Shown one piece after another: positions 49,763 to 61,834 of a DNA stretch of 64,000 nucleotides. A program made the position numbers and the translations under genes. The stretch spans positions 2,294,001-2,358,000 of the forward strand of contig JAGMVK010000003.1 in NCBI GenBank assembly GCA_020747065.1, read 5' to 3'. The first letter of the stretch is position 1. The number at the start of each line of letters is the position of its first letter. The notes under the pieces were generated by a model, which was not told the DNA's origin, ran no database searches, and saw only the letters and a list, made by a program, of their open reading frames with translations. This DNA comes from Cadophora sp. MPI-SDFR-AT-0126 (lineage: Eukaryota; Ascomycota; Leotiomycetes; Helotiales; Ploettnerulaceae).

Positions 49763-52700
49763 TCATTCATCACTGTCTGACTCCACAACAGCTCTCTGTT
49801 TCTTCTTCCGCAACGGCTGAACCGGGACATCATCCTCATCCTCTTCTCCCCCAGAATCAGAGACAAACTCGAGAGGCGGCTTTGAGACCCGCTTCGACTT
49901 CTTCTCAATCAAAGTTTGTACATCTGGCATCTCGTCGTCTGAGCTTTGATTGTCGGTGAACTGCGTTGGTACAAAGAAAGACTTTCCAACCCGTGTAGTC
50001 GTGGGAGGCGGCGTCGTGGACGATCCTGCCATCCTACTTCTCCTTGGACTGGATCCGTCTGCGAGGAAATCTTTTAGACTGCCGAGATCCGAATCTTCAT
50101 CTTCTGAGAGTTCCTCGCTATTGATATCATCTCCTTGTTCTTCACTGTCATCTCCAGATACTGATCCATATCGAGCTCGATGACGCTGTGCTGAAGATGC
50201 AAGATCCATGTCATCGCTGTCGCTGTCAATGTCCGACATGATGATTGACTGTTTCTGCTTCTGCTTGGCTGGTTTTCTCCTCTTTGCTAGGGTAACTTTG
50301 CTCTTGGGTGGTGCTTTCGTCTTCCCCGAGATTTTGGTAACTTTCTCTTCATCTTCAACCAGATACTGGGGATCCCAAAAGCCGCGAGAAGGTTCTGTGT
50401 CACCATACGGCATGACATAGCGATCTTCAATTTTCTGAGAGTTTGACAGGACATTGAATAGCTTGACGCATTTTCTTGTTCGCTGAGAGTGGGACACAGT
50501 GACTGCAGGCCCAAGAAAACGCTGAGCAACAGGATGCAACGTCAAATTTGGAGCGCTGACTTCCTGAGTTTCATCGTCGCAGACATTGATGTATTTGGTC
50601 ATAAACTCTCGTTCCTCAGCTTGCGTAAGGAAAACAGATTCGGGAGAGAGCATTGGAGCTAAGTTGTCTTGTTGACTTTTTGGCGTAGCTTTGCGTTTGA
50701 CTTTGACTCCGACATCTGTCGAGGCGCGGTCTTCACCATGTAGATTCGATGCCTTGCGGAAGCCAGTCTCCACTCCATCAGGCATGTGGAATTTCTTAGG
50801 AGGCATCTTGCTTCCTCTCTTTGCCTGACGTTTTGGTTCAGGCAATGCTGGATTTTGGGTGTTCTCGAGTGGGATATCTATCAGTCTCTTGTCAACCGTA
50901 GGCGTGATGTCTCGAGGCAATATCCGGACGGAGAGATCGTGCCGAAAGTTGAACCGCGCACCAGAGCTGATCATCTTTTGCATTTGTTCGTAGTTGTCTT
51001 TCGCTGAGACGAACGCTTGCTCTTCCTTGCCCTTCATTAACAACAGCACGATATGTCCTGCTCTCTTTCTTCCCGTTCGTCCCATCCGTTGCAGCATGCG
51101 AATGGGGGAAGCCGATGCATCGTAACATACAATGAGATCAACCTGACCGATGTCCAATCCTTCCTCGCCGATCGAAGTGGCAACCAGAACATTCATCTTC
51201 CCAGCTTTGAATCGGTCTATGGCTTCTTGTTGCTTGACCTGGTTCATTCCCTCTGACCGCTTCGAGTCTGCCTGGCCAACAAAAACCGAAGCCCGAATCA
51301 TTGGACCGTGCCTGTTCAACACTCGAACGATATCTTCTGCGCTGTCTCTATATTCTGCAAAGACTATGACTCTGGTGCTTGAAGGAGGAGCGTCATCTCC
51401 CAGTCTTCCTGCCCCGGCATCCAAGAAATGATTGAGAACCGATTCACAAAGGCAAGTGAGTTTCGGATGGCCAACAAAATTGTCCTTGCTAAGCCATAAG
51501 TGAATTCGATCCATCATTTTCTTGAAATCCGGGCTTTCGGTTATCTGACTCTTGAACTTCGACGGCTTCGACTTTTCTTCCACGCCGGATCGGAACTCCT
51601 TGATGGCTTGGTAGAATGGGCCGATACCATGGAAGTTCAGAAGCTTAATGCTGTGGGCGATGCTTCCAAGGACAGCGAATAAGCCATTCATCATGCCCTT
51701 GAGCCCCATACTGGCAGTTCGACCTGTATCTGCCATCCACTTTTTACGTGCTTGCAACATGCCGAATGGCGTTAAGGACATTGGATCCTTTGAGTAGAAT
51801 GCATTCTGTGAGCATAATAAATTCACGAGTGGCTGAAGAGCTTTCGAAAATAAGTCCTTGATCATTATCATCTCGTCCGATGGTTCCAGTATGATCTGAT
51901 CGATGTTTCTTTGATGCACATACTGCTGAATGTCAATCGAATCCTCGGTCCGTATCTCGACTTTAGAAATCTCGAGATTGTCAATCACTTCTTGTACAGC
52001 CTCGACACTTGCTCCTGGAGTCGCAGTCAAGGCAAGAACCCGGAAGCTTTTGTTGAATCGACGCAGGAATGACACCACAGTACAATAAGCATAGTTTCCT
52101 GTTGCTCGATGAGCCTCATCCACAACTAGAAGAGCAATCTTTTTTGGATCGGCTATGCCACTCGCAAGGTCATTCTGGAGAGTCTGTGGGGTCATGAAAA
52201 AAACTCGTTTGCGCTCCCATTCCTCAGCTCGCAGAGGGGGCGGTTGGTCTCCTGTAAGCATCGTTGTCTGCGATCTTGGGATACCCACAATGTTGAAGCA
52301 GGCGTCTACTTGTTGAGCCACCAGAGGCTTTGTAGGAGCAACAAAAACGATTTGAGCATCTTTGGTCCAGCGAAAGAAATTGAGCATGATAGTGGCGGCA
52401 ATGAATGTCTTTCCAAGACCGGTCGGAAGTGCCACCAAGAGATTATTGAACAAGCCATGCTTGACAATGCTGTATTGGTAGTCTCGAATGGTACCTAGAT
52501 TGGTTGGATATACCCATGTCTTCAGTGCCTCCTGGTCCAGTTTATGATGCGTGGGAGCTTCAGGCGGTTTATCAGCAATGAAGTTATAAACCTTCTTGGC
52601 TTGAGAGGCAGAAACCTCTTCAGCAGCACGCCCACCAAATAAGGTAGTTTGACGCAGTCCTTGCTGTGGCGCAAGGAGACGCTGGCTTCGAAAAGAACTC

Positions 52701-53248
52701 CCTTGACTAACACGAATAGGAGAAGAGCCTATGGTGATTGGCTCTCTTGAAGGCGCATCGTTGTCCGGGGAAGAGAAGGCATCGGAAGGCAGGTCTTCCA
52801 GCTCTCGACTGTAGTCATGTTCTTTTGACGGAACACTATTTCTCTTCTGGAAGAAGTCTGCTGCCGGAGGGACAGTCCGTCGTGGAGTCGCAGAGAAAGT
52901 CGGGGGTCTTGGAGGCGGTTCTGGCCTGCTTATCTTGTAGATTGGCCCTCGCTCCCTCCAAGGACTTGAGTCTGGAAGCGCCTCTGCTTGCGTTGCGCCA
53001 ATGATCTTCGCGGCAGGTACATCCTTCTCATCTATATGTATCCTGTATTTTGGATTCTTTTTCTTGTTACTTGCTTCTCCTTCGTTGCCTGAATAGTCGC
53101 TTTCGATGGAGTCGTGGGAAATCCGTCGCCGCTTCCCGGGCCGAGATGAGGCTTTTATTGGTAGAGTCTGGGATGCTTGACTGAAGGATTCGGCTTCAAT
53201 GAGATCTTCATCAGCTATGTCGCCATATTCATCTTCTTCATCGTCCAT
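49763..53248 (-). CDS. MPH1: ATP-dependent DNA helicase Mph1 (FANCM family)
   Basis: Superfamily 2 3'-5' DNA helicase that processes recombination intermediates and stalled forks, ortholog of FANCM/Fml1. No intron; 1161 aa from ATG 53248. The open frame extends 32 codons further to a GTG, but the ATG before [19 protein letters not shown] is the natural start. Motifs: [20 protein letters not shown], Walker A TGLGKT (about 275-280), [14 protein letters not shown] (DEAH about 377-380), LALTATPG, then the insertion helical region with QKKLIN-type features replaced by local sequence, and helicase C with [34 protein letters not shown] and [19 protein letters not shown] long acidic C-terminal region follows, ending VVESDSDE. 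The 5' flank has MCB and SCB-like sites. Confidence 0.95.
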   Translation of the reverse strand: MDDEEDEYGDIADEDLIEAESFSQASQTLPIKASSRPGKRRRISHDSIESDYSGNEGEASNKKKNPKYRIHIDEKDVPAAKIIGATQAEALPDSSPWRERGPIYKISRPEPPPRPPTFSATPRRTVPPAADFFQKRNSVPSKEHDYSRELEDLPSDAFSSPDNDAPSREPITIGSSPIRVSQGSSFRSQRLLAPQQGLRQTTLFGGRAAEEVSASQAKKVYNFIADKPPEAPTHHKLDQEALKTWVYPTNLGTIRDYQYSIVKHGLFNNLLVALPTGLGKTFIAATIMLNFFRWTKDAQIVFVAPTKPLVAQQVDACFNIVGIPRSQTTMLTGDQPPPLRAEEWERKRVFFMTPQTLQNDLASGIADPKKIALLVVDEAHRATGNYAYCTVVSFLRRFNKSFRVLALTATPGASVEAVQEVIDNLEISKVEIRTEDSIDIQQYVHQRNIDQIILEPSDEMIMIKDLFSKALQPLVNLLCSQNAFYSKDPMSLTPFGMLQARKKWMADTGRTASMGLKGMMNGLFAVLGSIAHSIKLLNFHGIGPFYQAIKEFRSGVEEKSKPSKFKSQITESPDFKKMMDRIHLWLSKDNFVGHPKLTCLCESVLNHFLDAGAGRLGDDAPPSSTRVIVFAEYRDSAEDIVRVLNRHGPMIRASVFVGQADSKRSEGMNQVKQQEAIDRFKAGKMNVLVATSIGEEGLDIGQVDLIVCYDASASPIRMLQRMGRTGRKRAGHIVLLLMKGKEEQAFVSAKDNYEQMQKMISSGARFNFRHDLSVRILPRDITPTVDKRLIDIPLENTQNPALPEPKRQAKRGSKMPPKKFHMPDGVETGFRKASNLHGEDRASTDVGVKVKRKATPKSQQDNLAPMLSPESVFLTQAEEREFMTKYINVCDDETQEVSAPNLTLHPVAQRFLGPAVTVSHSQRTRKCVKLFNVLSNSQKIEDRYVMPYGDTEPSRGFWDPQYLVEDEEKVTKISGKTKAPPKSKVTLAKRRKPAKQKQKQSIIMSDIDSDSDDMDLASSAQRHRARYGSVSGDDSEEQGDDINSEELSEDEDSDLGSLKDFLADGSSPRRSRMAGSSTTPPPTTTRVGKSFFVPTQFTDNQSSDDEMPDVQTLIEKKSKRVSKPPLEFVSDSGGEEDEDDVPVQPLRKKKQRAVVESDSDE

Positions 53249-53984
53249 GGTGGGTGTGGCTGCTGAGTGTTCAAGTTCATGATGTGGAGTTTGATGTGCA
53301 GTCGCGCTCCTTCGACCCGCGACACGAAACCTTACGCGTGTCACGTGGAGAGGAAAGCTCTAAAAGCGCTCTTCCCCCGCGCTATCACTGAAGAGTGACA
53401 AATATGCCTTATAAAAAATCGGATTTCAGAATGAAGCTTCATGTAAGTTACTAATCAGTTCCGTCGACTCATTTTTCATCCCAATGAGAATTTCTTTTTA
53501 AGTTCTAAGGGAATACATAGCTTGTGCTCTAATCGAGGGAATCTCCGTTTTCCCCGAAATACTTTAGATCCCTCGGCAACCTCAATCTCGGGGATCCAGC
53601 GTACATCTGACTTTATCCGCTCAAGCGAGCATATGACTTCTTTTCAGCTTTATCCCTCAGTTCTCTTGTATCGATAGCTCTCCCAGCTTTCATCCGTTTC
53701 TTTCAAGCTCCAAAAGTCAGGTAGCTGGATCCTTCTGCCGGAGCTAAGGAATGAGGGGCACTCTGCATGTATTGCACCATTCCATCTTATCCACTTTTGT
53801 CAATTGTAGATCTTTCGATGTGGGGGTTGAATCGTGTTTCTTTGAAAGTAGTGGTACATTTACTTGATTCAAGACTTCCTCTGTATTCCTTGTAGTTGAG
53901 CGCTTTCCAGGACCATCTCATACTGTGATTTGATTTCTTGTTTCATTCCTTTCTTAGATAATTGTTGCGTTAGATGTGGCAACG
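53249..53984. promoter_or_regulatory. Promoter region MPH1 / monooxygenase
   Basis: 736 bp between divergent starts. On the MPH1 side, within 100 bp of its ATG, are CACGAAA (53323-53329, SCB type), ACGCGT (53334-53339, MluI cell-cycle box) and CACGTG (53342-53347). An out-of-frame ATG at 53974 precedes the monooxygenase start. The monooxygenase-side half is T-rich. Confidence 0.5.
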
Positions 53985-55765
53985 ATGGCTCCTATAAGAT
54001 CCGTAGCAGTCATTGGAGCTGGCCCAGCGGGAGCAATAGCTGTTGATGCTTTGGCACAAGAGAAGGCATTTGATACCATAAGAGTATTTGAGCGGAGAGA
54101 GAAAGCTGGAGGATGTTGGTCAGTTCCCATTCATCCATCCATTTGTCTATCTATCCTCTCCAGCCAAACCCATCTAAACCACAGCTCAGGATCGCGGATC
54201 CAGAAGGCCACATCCAACAATATCCCGACTTCGATAAAATAGCCTTACGCACCGCCGACGAAACTCTCCCCATTCCCGCAACTTTACCCACGAAAACACC
54301 TCACAACACACAGTACCGCTTCTCAGAAACGTCAATCTACCCAACGTTAGAAACGAACATCGATGCCTTCGCCATGTCGTTTTCTCAAGAACCCTTCCCG
54401 GAAGAGAGGTCAAGCTTGAATATCAAAAGACATGGAGAAGATTCTCCGTTTCGACATTGGAAGGCTGTGGAGAGTTATGTTCAAGGCTTACTGAACAGGA
54501 AAGGGTATCAGGATTGGGTTACTTATGACACGACCGTTGAGTTGGTTCATAAGGATGAGGAGAGTGGTAAATGGATGCTCACTCTTAGACAGCCGCTGGA
54601 GAATGGAAAGGAGGATAGGTGGTGGACTGAAGAATTCGATGCCGTGGTTGTTGCGCCAGGACATTATACTGTCCCATTCATCCCTCACACGCCTGGCCTG
54701 GCGCAACTAGCGCGTGATTTTCCAGGAGTGGTAGAGCATAGCAAAGCTTGGAGGGATCCCGAGAAGTACAAGGGGAAACGAACTGTCGTCGTAGGAGCTA
54801 GTATTTCAGGGCCGGATATCTCACATGCTCTAGCGGATATCACTGAGGTCCCATTGAACTGTGTTGTACGAGGAAAATGTAAGTGATGTTGCTTCCTATT
54901 CTATTTCAAACTATCAGATGCGTGCCGGGATTGACAGCTTCAGACCACCCATATTTCTTCGACTACGCATTTCAACATCCCAACATCGTCCGCCGACCAC
55001 CAATCGCGCATATCACCTCCAACCGATCTACAAACGAGCGAACAGTGCATTTCGAAGACGGCACAAAGATCGAGAACGTAGAACACATCATTTTCGGGAC
55101 AGGGTAAGACTTCCCTCGTCTAAGCCGTCTAAGCCATCTTCCCATCATCATCTACTCACCAAATAACTAAACTCCTCTCAAGCTATTCCTGGACCCTCCA
55201 CTTCCTCCCCGACCTCGCCTCAACAATCCGTAACAACCGCCTCCCGAACCTCTACCAACACGTATTCTGGCAAGGCGATCCGACTCTCTGCTTCGTCGGC
55301 GCCGTAGCCGCTGGCTTCACCTTCAAAGTGTTCGAATGGCAAGCCGTGCTCGCCGCGCGCTTTCTCGCTGGACGCATCACACTGCCTCCTCTATCGGCCC
55401 AAATCCAGTGGGAAGAAGACCGTATCGCGTATAAAGGGGATGGCGTCCCTTTCTCGGCGCTGTATCCTGATTTCGAAGAGTATTTTGAGGAAGTGAGGAG
55501 AATGGCGGGGGAGCCGACGGAGGATGGGAAGGGGAGACGGTTGCCGCCGTTTGAGCGGTGGTGGAGGGAAGGCTTTGATAGGGGGCATCTGAGGAGGATT
55601 GACATGTGGAAGAGAGCAAACGAGGAGGCGAGGGAGAGGATTGAGAGGGAGAGGGAGAGGGAGAGGGAGAGGGAGAGGGAGAGGGAGAGGGAGAGGGAGA
55701 GGGAGAGGGAGAGGGAGAGGGAGAGGGAGAGGGAGAGGGAGAGGGAGAGGGAGAGTCGACGATGA
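53985..55765 (+). CDS. Flavin-containing monooxygenase with Arg-Glu repeat tail
   Basis: FAD/NADPH-dependent monooxygenase of the FMO type; substrate unknown. Four exons: 53985-54118, 54190-54878, 54938-55103 and 55183-55765; 523 aa. The FAD motif is VAVIGAGPAGAIA (G11, G13, G16), then FERREKAGGCW at the first splice. The FMO-identifying region reads FPGVVEHSKAWRDPEKYKGK, close to the FxGxxxHSxxY/F signature, and the NADPH motif is VVVGASISGPDIS. A third segment, HIIFGTGYSW, matches the usual FATGY-type motif. The C-terminal 40 residues are almost pure alternating Arg-Glu encoded by a hexanucleotide microsatellite (55643-55755), ending SRR. First donor is GTCAGT, weaker than the others. It converges on palF with only 218 bp between stops. 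Confidence 0.88.
55643..55755 (+). repeat. Hexanucleotide microsatellite (GAGAGG)n inside the monooxygenase CDS
   Basis: About 113 nt, near 19 uninterrupted copies of GAGAGG. In the coding frame this is AGG-GAG, so each unit adds an Arg-Glu pair. One frame on it gives Arg-Gly repeats on the same strand, and none contains a stop. A unit of six keeps copy-number changes in frame. The tract lies at the extreme 3' end of the gene, just before the stop codon. Confidence 0.97.
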
Positions 55766-55983
55766 AGGTTATAATGAATGCAGGATCTCTCTGCTCAGTT
55801 CAAATTCTCAGCGACCGAACAAAGGGAAGACTAAGCGAGATAATTTAACGGAATCACTTTGTAAGTCCAATCACTTCATTTTCAAGAGACAGATTTGCGA
55901 ACATCAAGGGGTATCTTCATTGCTCCAGCCATCTCTTGATACAGATAGATTTCAACAGAGCCACTCGGTGCTGACACGTCCAA

Positions 55984-58508
55984 TCAACGCTCGTACTTTG
56001 GCAAAGTCTCACGATGCGCTGATGTTCCTGGTAGGTTTTGGTGCACATATTGAGGCGCGTATTCGTCATCGTCTAACAGTGGCGGCGCTGATGGCTCGTG
56101 CTGTGTTCTGCTGCTCCCCTCACCAGCATTGTCATCATCATCCGCAGGGAACTCGGATGGAGCGCTTGCCTCTCCCATTAATCGTCGCCGCTCCAGCTCT
56201 TGTTTGTCTTCCGTGGATGGCTGCCCGGCTGCCGGATTTAGATCTTCGAGCGTAGGTGCGGATGGCCCAGCTAGAACATCCAAGGGATTGATGGTGGTGG
56301 GTGGAAGGAACACGCGTGGTGCTTCCTGGGGAGTCGCATCGTCTGGACCATAGAGGTCTTCTTCTAAGTCGTCAGACGGGACGGACGGGGCAATTATAGG
56401 TACGACTGTTCTGGAAGATGAAGCAGCATGTTCATCCACGGGAGGTTGGCTGGGAAGCAGTCTCTCTTCAGCTCGACGAAGTCTCTCCTTCTCATTCAGG
56501 CCCTCATCGGATTGAATTTCTGGTGGCGGGACATGTATCTGAGCGTGATTGGGAGGTTGGTAATGGTCCTGGTAATCGTACTCTTCCGTCGCATAGTAGT
56601 CAGGATGCTGGTGATCTGGGTGTGGATGATCTGGCGGTCGATCATAGTATGGATAAGGATCTCGATACTGTTGGTTGTTGTATTGCTCCTCATTCGTGGC
56701 CACCGACTCCTCATAAATAGGTTCATGTGTTGGCGCAGGCACGGCAGACATTTCGTCCGACCAGTCACTTATTTGCCTCCTGATTGAACTGTTCCCTCTA
56801 GCTCGCTTGCGTGCGGTATCTTTTGTCCCTACAACGACCTCGAACCGACATTCCACCACACTCTTTTCTCGTCGAATGTTCGCTGTATCAACAATACTTC
56901 CACCCCAGGCGGCCAGCATATTAGGATTAACTTCTCCGCTTCGAGCACTAGCAGAAGCTCCAAAACTCGATGGTAGAGCAACCGCTCCCAGTCGGGGAAC
57001 GTGACGTTGCTGGCCAGCAAGTTTGCCTCCCAAGTCAACAACTATTTCCACATGGTACCTAAAAGTTATCATTTGTCCAGGCACGCCAGATATTGTGGGA
57101 AAGACGTCCTCGGGTACTCTGACCGAAGCATTGACTACCGCTGTCAAAGTCGTAGGATCGACTAGGATAGGTGCAAAGGTCTGGGCCAAGTCTTTCCGGA
57201 ACATGCTACTTGATCCAGCTGACGACAAAGAAAGTCCACCAAGTCCAGTTTTTGATTTTGGATAGTATTCTTCATGCTTCAATCTTTCGGCCTCTTTTCC
57301 TTTGATGTCCGCGAAGAGTGACAGAGGAGGTGCAGAGTCAATCCTGCCTTGTCTATAGAACGTAATGATGATTCCATGCATGCTTTTGAGCGCTTTGGTG
57401 TGCTTTATAGATATCTTGAGCGGAAGACTGTCGCCAGGTAAGACTCCAGACTTTAAAAGCTCGATAGTGGCAGTGATTGTCTGATCCGAGAGGGACACTT
57501 TGCTGCTATTCCGCGGGCTATCCTTTGTCGATTTGGCTGAAGAAGGGACCGCACCCAACCTAAAGCTGAGACCGGTACTGCTGCTCACAGTGCTTTCTGC
57601 ACTGTTGCCAGCACTGCCTGTACTTTGCACCTCACTGGGAACTGGACTCCTCGGACTTGTTACCTGATGATCCACAGATCCGCACTGACTCGCCGAGTCA
57701 TCAGGAAGAGGCGATGCTGCAGCTCTTGCAGCCTCACTCCCAGAGCCTGTGCCTGTTTCTGTGTTTTCTGGTGACCCGTTCTCCTTGCTCTTGATGGTTT
57801 TCCTCCTCCTCACGCGCCGCGATATAGGTTCGAGGGATATCTTTTGTGGTTTAGGTGGGACCATAGGTCCAATGTCGACTGTCTCAACAAAGGAAAGTTT
57901 CTGGTCGCAACTCGAGGTTGCAGTAATTGAAGTCGGTCGCGTTATCGTGGCAGTAATCAAGTATGAAATGGTACCTCTTTCAAACTATAGACAACATCAG
58001 TGAACTGAGCTGGTAAAGGCAGTACGATAAAGGTACTAGACCATACATCAACACTCGAAGGCAGTCCCTTCCTGGGGAACTCCAACTCGAAATTAAATTC
58101 ATATACACCTATCTCGAGTCGTCCTTCTCCGCACAGAGTAACCTCATCCTGGAATAGAGAAGCATGGCCATTGCCAAAGTATTGGGACTTCCGGGGGTTG
58201 CTTGACGCGGTCAACCCGAGATCCGGCAGCGGATCGTTCGCGCCATTTGGGCTCTTGAAGACCCGAACGAAGCCATGAAGGCAGACAGTCAGATGTGTCA
58301 ATCGTATGGGTTTGACAACAGTGAGCACAACAGCGCCCCTCACCAGATCGCCGGGCGAGTACTTTCGATGGGGTTCGTCGGGGCGGATATGGAATTCAGT
58401 GAGGTTTCTCGTCCGGGATTTCAACGGCGCAGTCAGCCGCGACATAAATGATCTACTGTTCGACGGTAGAGGCGACACCGACGTCGTTCGAGTGGCATTT
58501 GCGCACAT
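55984..58508 (-). CDS. RIM8: pH-response arrestin palF/RIM8
   Basis: Arrestin-like adaptor that links the plasma-membrane pH sensor PalH/Rim21 to ESCRT and PacC/Rim101 activation. Two exons: 58047-58508 and 55984-57984, separated by a 62-nt intron (GTATGG...TATAG); 820 aa. The splice restores LPSSVD-FERGTISYLITATITRP, the standard arrestin-N strand; without it the frame stops. The arrestin N region includes RTRNLTEFHIRPDEPHRKYSPGD, split here as RTRNLTEFHI and RKYSPGDLVRGAVVLTVVKP. The arrestin C region includes LPLKISIKHTKALKSMHGI and a C-terminal long Pro/Glu/His-rich tail with several PP-rich stretches and PSAPPL motifs that could recruit WW-domain ubiquitin ligases or ESCRT proteins. ATG 58508 is the first in frame; MSRLTAPLKS is an alternative start. 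Confidence 0.93.
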
Positions 58509-61129
58509 GTCAATATGCTGTGAAGTGTTTATCGCCAAGATTCCGATCGTGAGTGCCAAGTATTCGTTCGGGATACTCGACAGTGGCGAGTGACCGGTCA
58601 CATGTAGAGGCCCGTATTGGCAGACGGAGCGCAAAGTAAGAGGCTGCTGGTGTGACTGGCTCAACCAAACCAAGACTTTGATCTGACCTGCCTGGTGTTA
58701 GATCACCTCAGCGCCGCGCCGAGCATCCAAAGCGTGAGTTGGGTGGAATCGAAAGGTATTAAGTTGTCGGAGATGGATGGAAGAAGGTAGAGGAAGGGGA
58801 GCGGGTGTAAGAAGAAGTTAATGCAGTATCAGGACTAACGAACGAACGAACGGACAAGACAAGAGATCTGATCGGGGGAACAGGAACAGGGACCTCGAAA
58901 AAAACCGGGCCAGGCCAGACCTGTTGGAGACGAGAAGCTGAGCTGAACTGTGCTGTGCGGTGCTGTGCTAGTCCAGTGAAGGAGGGGACGGGGGACTGGG
59001 ACCTAGCAGCAAAGGTTTAGAGGCTGGCAAAAGCAGGGGGTTGTGTGTTGACGATGGATGTATGTTTGAGAAGTCAGTAGCAGGTGCAAATCGAGAGGTA
59101 GAGCAGATGGATACATGCAACACTGCAATTGCAAGAAACGTCGTCCGATTTATTAAAGAGAAACTGAAGAGTACGCAACGCGCAACAAGCTCATTGTAGG
59201 GTAGGTTGACTCAGGCGCTGGACAGCTGCGTGCTAGAATATTGGAGTGTCGAGGCTGCTCAGGGAGGGAGTGGAGGGGCTCAAGAGGGCAAGGGTAGGTA
59301 GGGGAAGAGGGGAAGTGGGAATCAGCTCTCGATGCTAGATGACAGTAGGGTCACCAAAGCAGTTAGACCTCCACCTAATAGTCCATATAGAAGGTGTCCA
59401 CTGCACCACCAGGCACTGGCACACTCGAGACTGCATAAGTTAGCGTAGCGTAGAGTAGCGCAGGAGCTCCTTGACTCGAAATCGACTTTGAGGAACCGAA
59501 GACGAGAGACATTGACTGTTAAAAGCCGAAATCAAGGCGAGAGTGCCGAACTGATAACAGCTTAGGATCAGACGGGAAAAGCCGAATGCTGCTCTGTTGC
59601 TCTGATGCAGCCAAAAATAGGAAGAATTCGAGTTTGGGCCTGTCTGGCTCTGGCTCTGACTCTGACTCCGTGCGGTTTTGGATTTGTATGGAGTCCTGGA
59701 AAGGGTTGAGACACTCAGCAAACAACCGTCAACTACGACATGACAAACGATAAATGACACCGGTTCGATCGAACGTTGTAATGTCCGTAGCTAATTAGGT
59801 ATGTTTGAAGGTACCATAAGCAAGTGTGCCACTTACTGGTAGGTTCGCTTTCCGTACACGTATACATGTCCAAGAGCAGAATTTCACCGGTGGAAGGGGT
59901 CTTCTGATTCTAGTTCATGATTGGATATACTGGCATTTAGAAGAGAGGTAAAATTCCCAGAGTAGCAAGTCTTAGATACAGAATGATGTGGTCATCGTGG
60001 CGGAGTGCTTGTGTTAGTCTTTAATGGTCTTGGAATCAAATCATATTCGTCCAAGAGTACCATGAAGGTTATCAGGTCGCCCAAATATTGTACACCGTAG
60101 CGTCCGTCCAGGACCTAATCTTTTGGACAGGGCAAGGCAGCACACGAGCTCGCAAGAATGCCTCATCGAGCAGCAAGAGTCCCGAAAGGGATGATGCATG
60201 GTAGCAGCTTTCCCTGTTTCCCCGCCGCTTCTTCTCTCCTCTATCACGCGCAGCTTGGATACCCGGACTGATTCGCTGAGAATTTACCTTCCACTTCTGA
60301 TAGTGTGTGGTAGCCACCATGAGGAGTGATTGAGTTACCAGACATCCTGAAAACACATCGGATATTACGATCGGTGAAGAGAGCTCAGCTTGGTCGTGGG
60401 GCAAAATTGGCACCGTTACTGCCTCAGAATCTCGAATCGGATTCGTCATCATGTCGGACAACAGCTCCAGAAGTGCCGACAACTGAACATCTGACAGGAA
60501 GAAGACTTGAGAGAATTAACTGAGAGCTAGAACGAGGCTTCCACACTTCTCTTCCTTCCACCAAGCTTCCTGGGGTTCTGGAGTTCGCCGAGAGAAATAC
60601 CAAGACTGCCGTTCGGCGGAAGGAGCACTTGCAGCCAACCGCTCATCTCCCGGGCTGATCCAGGCCCAGTCCCAGACATCGGTTTCTTCCAGAGACAAGC
60701 TTTCTCAGATCAGACCAGACCAGAGATCACTGATGATGAGAAAGCTTGACTGTCGACATGTGACGGTCTGGAACTTGACTCCCACTCTCGCATCGCGAAA
60801 CCCCTTGCAAATGGGTTGCAAATGCTCTCAACTGCATGGCGTGCATGACAGCATATCCCGTTGCCCGTTTCACACAGCGCATCATATTTCGATCGGCGTC
60901 CCGTTGCTTCTGCATTGCTGACTGCTGGGGCTGCATGCTCAAAATCCATGTATGTTGAAATCCACATCGATTGCTATCATCGTGAACAAGCCATGAGATA
61001 CATCTGCACCTGTAGCAACTTAAAAGAGCTTAACAAATCCCGGCCAGCTTACAAAGCCAAGTTGTATCGTAGCACATCGATCCACCTCGTAAATCCTCCA
61101 TTCCAGGGGCAAGAATACCCGACAGTACA
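58509..61129. other. Long intergenic region upstream of palF
   Basis: 2.6 kb without a recognised gene. It contains a GCCAGG hexamer (58909-58914), the PacC core sequence, about 400 bp upstream of the palF start. A GAACGAACGAAC run lies at about 58840-58852. A CTGGCTCTGGCTCTGACTCTGACTC run (given here as two units) lies near 59643-59667. A 136-codon minus frame at 60072-60482 has no splice or domain support. Most is probably promoter and 5' leader of palF plus the 3' flank of MND1. Confidence 0.4.
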
Positions 61130-61834
61130 TCACAAATCCTTCAATCCCTCCCCAAAGACATACTCATCACCGCAAGCTGCCAGCATGATCTCTGCCGTTT
61201 GGCTTCGATCCGAGGTAAGGGTACCGATGTACGACTCCATAGACTCAATGTTGTCGGTCCACCTAAGAGCACTGTCCTTCAAACGCTTTGCCTCCACGAT
61301 CTTACGCTGAAGCTCTGCGGGATCATTATCGCTGTAGCAAGCCAACTCCTTGTCGAGAGCCTCCGTCTCCTTCAAGAGTAATCCTTGGGCCTCCAAGAGT
61401 GCCTTCCTATCTATTCCATTTCCATCGAGTAGATCCTCATCCTCGTCCTCGCGCTTGGCCATCTCCTCCTCAATCTGTCTTTCCGTCCCTGCAATCGCGG
61501 TTGTAATGGCAGTCTCCTCAGCCTTCAACTTGTTGAGGATGTCCTTCTTGGCTTTCTTCGCGTCGGACATGAAGCACCAGTACCAGTTGCCGCTGCCGAT
61601 CTTCTCGACTCGGATGAAGTTCTCGTCTTGCATGGCTTGGAGGGTGTCCTTGACTTGCATTGCGTGAATTGAGGCGACGGACGCGAGCGTCTTCTCGAGC
61701 TCCTTAAGGGTGAAGACGTTCATCGATTCTCGGAAGTATTCGAGGATCTTCTGTTGCTTTGCAGCGGCGGGGAGGTTCTTGGGCGCCTGGGCAGGTCAGC
61801 ACGAGGCTTTTCTCAGTCACGATGATCTCACCAT
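61130..61834 (-). CDS. MND1: Meiotic recombination protein Mnd1
   Basis: Coiled-coil partner of Hop2; the heterodimer stimulates Dmc1/Rad51 strand exchange in meiosis. Exon 1 is only the start codon, 61832-61834; a 45-nt intron (61787-61831, GTGAGA...CCCAG) follows, then exon 2 61130-61786; 219 aa. The product begins MAPKNLPAAAKQQKILEYF, a winged-helix entry typical of Mnd1, then ELEKTLASVASIHAMQVKD, VEKIGSGNWYWCFMSDAKK, a central coiled coil (KLKAEETAITTAIAGTERQI) and a C-terminal segment ending SDRSQTAEIMLAACGDEYVF. Without the first exon the only ATG lies 20 codons in, after conserved sequence, so the one-codon exon is the likely start. Length matches the family. Meiosis-specific expression is expected from the family, not shown here. 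Confidence 0.9.

Noticed and set aside
54113..54886. Monooxygenase frame starting at 54113
   Set aside because: The first 25 codons are the intron 54119-54189 read through; the real protein begins at 53985 with the GAGPAG motif.
55599..56255. 218-codon + strand frame with an Arg-Gly repeat
   Set aside because: It is the alternate frame of the GAGAGG microsatellite inside the monooxygenase gene, followed by antisense of palF; no start context or domain support.
60072..60482. 136-codon minus-strand frame in the palF upstream region
   Set aside because: No domain, no consistent splice continuation and codon choice unlike neighbouring genes.
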